A DNA stretch of 64,000 nucleotides from RYN-122 sp963761655 (lineage in GTDB: Bacteria; Actinomycetota; Actinomycetes; Mycobacteriales; SCTD01): NCBI GenBank assembly GCA_963761655.1, contig CAVXHI010000001.1, positions 310,001-374,000 of the forward strand, read 5' to 3'. The notes beneath the pieces were generated by a model. That model did not search any database. It was given only the letters and a program-made list of their open reading frames with translations, and was not told the origin of the DNA. Position 1 is the first letter of the stretch. The number at the start of each line of letters is the position of its first letter. The position numbers were made by a program, and so were the translations under genes. Shown here in pieces: positions 62,267 through 64,000 of this stretch.

Positions 62267-62770
62267 GTGGACGTCGTGAAGACCTGCGTCACCTGCCATG
62301 AAGCTCAGGCGCGGAGCGAGTTCAACAAGCGGGCGGCGGCCGCAGACGGGCTGCAGTCCCGCTGTCGCACGTGCTGCCGCGTCTGGTACGAGCGCAACCG
62401 GACCGAGCACGTGGCGAACGTGCTGCAGCGCAACAGGCGGGTGCGCGAGGAGTACCAGCGCAGGCTGTTCGAGTTCCTCGCGCGGCACCCGTGCGTCGAC
62501 TGCGGGGAGCGCGACGCCGTCGTCCTGGAGTTCGACCACCGGGAGGGGGTCGAGAAGCTCGGAGACGTGACGCGGATGGTGAACATCCTCGCGTCCTGGA
62601 AGACGGTGGAGGCCGAGATGGCGAAGTGCGAGGTCTGCTGCGCGAACTGCCACCGCCGTAGGACTGCCCGGCGCGCGAACCAGCGGCGGCACCGGTTCCA
62701 GCTCGCGCTGGAGGCGCAGGAGCGGCGGGTGCTCGCGGACGCATGGGCAGAGGCCTGGCAGGACTCGTGA
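62267..62770 (+). CDS. HNH endonuclease encoded next to the intron-bearing tRNA
   Basis: A protein of about 167 residues. Zinc-ribbon cysteine pairs are at positions 7/10 and 33/36, followed by a basic helix. A second zinc knuckle forms the HNH fold (C76-x2-C79, the EFDHREG motif with H91, then the C121-x2-CC and ANCHRRRT motif with H129). This is the pattern of small HNH proteins of phages and actinobacteria. It starts 33 bases after the tRNA ends. GTG at 62267 has GAGAA upstream; GTG at 62276 would begin VKTC like many relatives. A free-standing homing or nicking role is inferred, not shown. Confidence 0.8.
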   Translation: MDVVKTCVTCHEAQARSEFNKRAAAADGLQSRCRTCCRVWYERNRTEHVANVLQRNRRVREEYQRRLFEFLARHPCVDCGERDAVVLEFDHREGVEKLGDVTRMVNILASWKTVEAEMAKCEVCCANCHRRRTARRANQRRHRFQLALEAQERRVLADAWAEAWQDS

Positions 62771-62783
62771 TCGACTGCGGTCC

Positions 62784-63621
62784 GTGACCGCCGTCCTGCT
62801 CGCCCTGCTCACGGCGCTCTGCTACGGCCTGGCCAACTACCTCGGCCCCGTCCTCACCCGCTCCCACCCGCTCGGCGCGGTGCTGCTGGTCGGTCAGGTC
62901 GTCGGCGTCGTCGGGGCGGCCGTGCTGGTGCTGGTCACCGGCGACCCGCACCCCGGCCGCAGCGCCCTGCTCCACGGCGTCGCGGCGGGGGTCTGCAACG
63001 GCCTCGCCCTGGCCAGCCTCTACACGGCGGCCGCCGCCGGGCCGCTGTCCATCGTGCTGCCGATCGGCGCGACCGGGTCGATCGTCCCGGTCGCGGTGGC
63101 CCTCCTGACGGGCGAGCGGCCCAGCGCCCTGCAGCTGCTCGGCATCCCGCTCGCCGTCGTCGGCGTCGTGCCTCGCGGCGGCTCGGGACGCAGGCGCCCC
63201 GCAGCAGGCGACCGGCCGCACGATCGTCCTGGCACTGGCCAGCGCCGTCGCCTTCGGGGGCTTCCTGACCCTGTTCGGGCGCGCCTCGGGCGACGGCCTG
63301 TCCTGGGCCGTGTTCAGCAGCCGGGCCGCCCTGGTCGTCTGCACGGCCGGGGTCCTGCTCGCCCGCCGGCGCAGCATCCGGGTCCCCGCCGGGGTCGTGC
63401 CGGCGCTCGCGGTGCCCGGTGTGCTGCTGCTCGTCGGCACGGTGTCCTACGGCGAGGCGACCACGCAGGGGCTGGTCAGCGTCGTCGCCGTCCTCGCGAC
63501 CCTGGCCCCGGTCGTGACGGTGACGATGGCCGTCGTCCTGCTCGGGGAGCGGCTGGCCCGGCGGCAGCAGGTCGGCGTCGTCACCGCGCTGCTCGGCGTG
63601 GTCCTGCTCGCGGCAGGATGA
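62784..63621 (+). pseudogene. EamA/DMT family transporter, interrupted by a +1 frameshift
   Basis: The GTG start gives five hydrophobic segments (VLLALLTALCYGLANYLG and so on, through LGIPLAVVGVV). The coding frame then moves +1 at 63168-63175 and continues with LAAARDAGAPQQATGRTIV and further segments ending ALLGVVLLAAG at 63618. The corrected protein has about 278 residues and ten helices, the normal EamA layout with two repeats of five. Total length is 3n+1. Substrate unknown. It starts 14 bases after the HNH gene and ends 5 bases before the PPK2 gene. Confidence 0.8.
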
Positions 63622-63625
63622 CCGC

Positions 63626-64000
63626 ATGACCGTCCGCGAGCTCCTCGCCCTGCCCACCGCCGGCCTGCCGCTCGACGTCACCACGTACGACACCCGCGCC
63701 ACCCCCGGCTTCGACGGCGACAAGGCGCAGGCCCGCGAGGAGGTCGCCGACCTCGCGCCGCGACTGGCGGAGCTGCAGGAGCGGCTCTACGCCGAGGGGA
63801 AGGCGGGCGGGCGGCGTCGGGTGGTCCTCGTGCTGCAGGCGATGGACAGCGGGGGCAAGGACGGGGCGGTCAAGCACGTCGTCGGGCTGGTGAACCCGGC
63901 CGGCGTGAAGATCACCGCGTTCGGGCCGCCGACGGAGGAGGAGCGCTCGCACGACTTCCTGTGGCGGGTCGAGAAGGCCGTCCCGGAGGCGGGTCTGGTC
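63626..64000 (+). CDS. PPK2 family polyphosphate kinase (3' end outside window)
   Basis: Transfers phosphate from polyphosphate to a nucleoside mono- or diphosphate. The first 125 residues are visible: the N-terminal helical part (TTYDTRATPGFDGDKAQA), the P-loop VLVLQAMDSGGKDGAVKHV and GVKITAFGPPTEEERSHDFLWRVEKAVP, diagnostic of the family. The subclass cannot be judged from the fragment. The ATG at 63626 follows the EamA stop by 5 bases. Confidence 0.9.
   Translation, partial: MTVRELLALPTAGLPLDVTTYDTRATPGFDGDKAQAREEVADLAPRLAELQERLYAEGKAGGRRRVVLVLQAMDSGGKDGAVKHVVGLVNPAGVKITAFGPPTEEERSHDFLWRVEKAVPEAGLV

Overview
The window is 64 kb of very GC-rich bacterial chromosome. It looks like a free-living high-GC Gram-positive (Actinomycetes). 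The evidence is heavy GTG start use, ATGA/GTGA stop-start coupling, tRNA genes without a full encoded CCA, a resuscitation-promoting factor behind a c-di-AMP riboswitch, DUF3151, DUF3073 and BldC, and a purF-purM-DUF3073-amino-acid-dehydrogenase-hypothetical-bldC order like that of Streptomyces. I cannot name the genus. I see no insertion sequence, prophage or CRISPR array.

Layout. 1-10 kb: the clpB 3' end, an SDR, an epimerase, pyrE, a LemA pair, a zinc alcohol dehydrogenase, DedA, a CoA-disulfide-reductase-like flavoprotein, fructose-bisphosphate aldolase and the riboswitch-controlled rpf gene. 10-13 kb: a methyltransferase, a FetAB-type ABC exporter whose ATPase is frameshifted, and DUF3151. 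13-36 kb: a loose purine biosynthesis region (purA, purD, purB, purC, purS, purQ, purL, purF, purM). Interspersed are a diacylglycerol-kinase-like gene, an MFS transporter, a lycopene cyclase, two Uma2-type nucleases, an RsbW-like ATPase between purS and purQ, and a fatty-acyl-CoA-synthetase-like gene. 36-41 kb: DUF3073, a secreted protein followed by short tandem repeats, leucine/valine dehydrogenase, bldC and a TerC-like (DUF475) membrane protein.

41.5-51.8 kb is one long minus-strand block. A leading pair of terD genes and a TerD-VWA gene run with coupled starts into a C-C bond lyase, a PRTase-TRSP protein, a StiP-PELOTA protein, a HAD phosphatase and a small unknown protein. This is the Ter-associated module proposed in the literature to make a nucleoside-like metabolite. 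It is followed by a coupled cassette of acyl-CoA dehydrogenase, PIG-L deacetylase, NodS-like methyltransferase and family 2 glycosyltransferase. 52-64 kb: a GGDEF-EAL protein, a Glu-Asp-Phe tRNA cluster, a calcineurin-type phosphoesterase, a HAD-IB phosphatase, a glycosyltransferase with an AMP-forming ligase, a large secreted amidase, a tRNA-Lys(UUU) split by a group I intron with an HNH nuclease gene just downstream, an EamA transporter and the start of a PPK2 gene.

Two observations stand out. The first is the tRNA-Lys group I intron with its adjacent HNH gene. The second is a set of seven otherwise well-formed genes, on both strands, each of length 3n+1 and each needing a single +1 correction. 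That set is either a systematic insertion-type sequence error or real frameshifting, and it should be settled before any of these genes is called dead.
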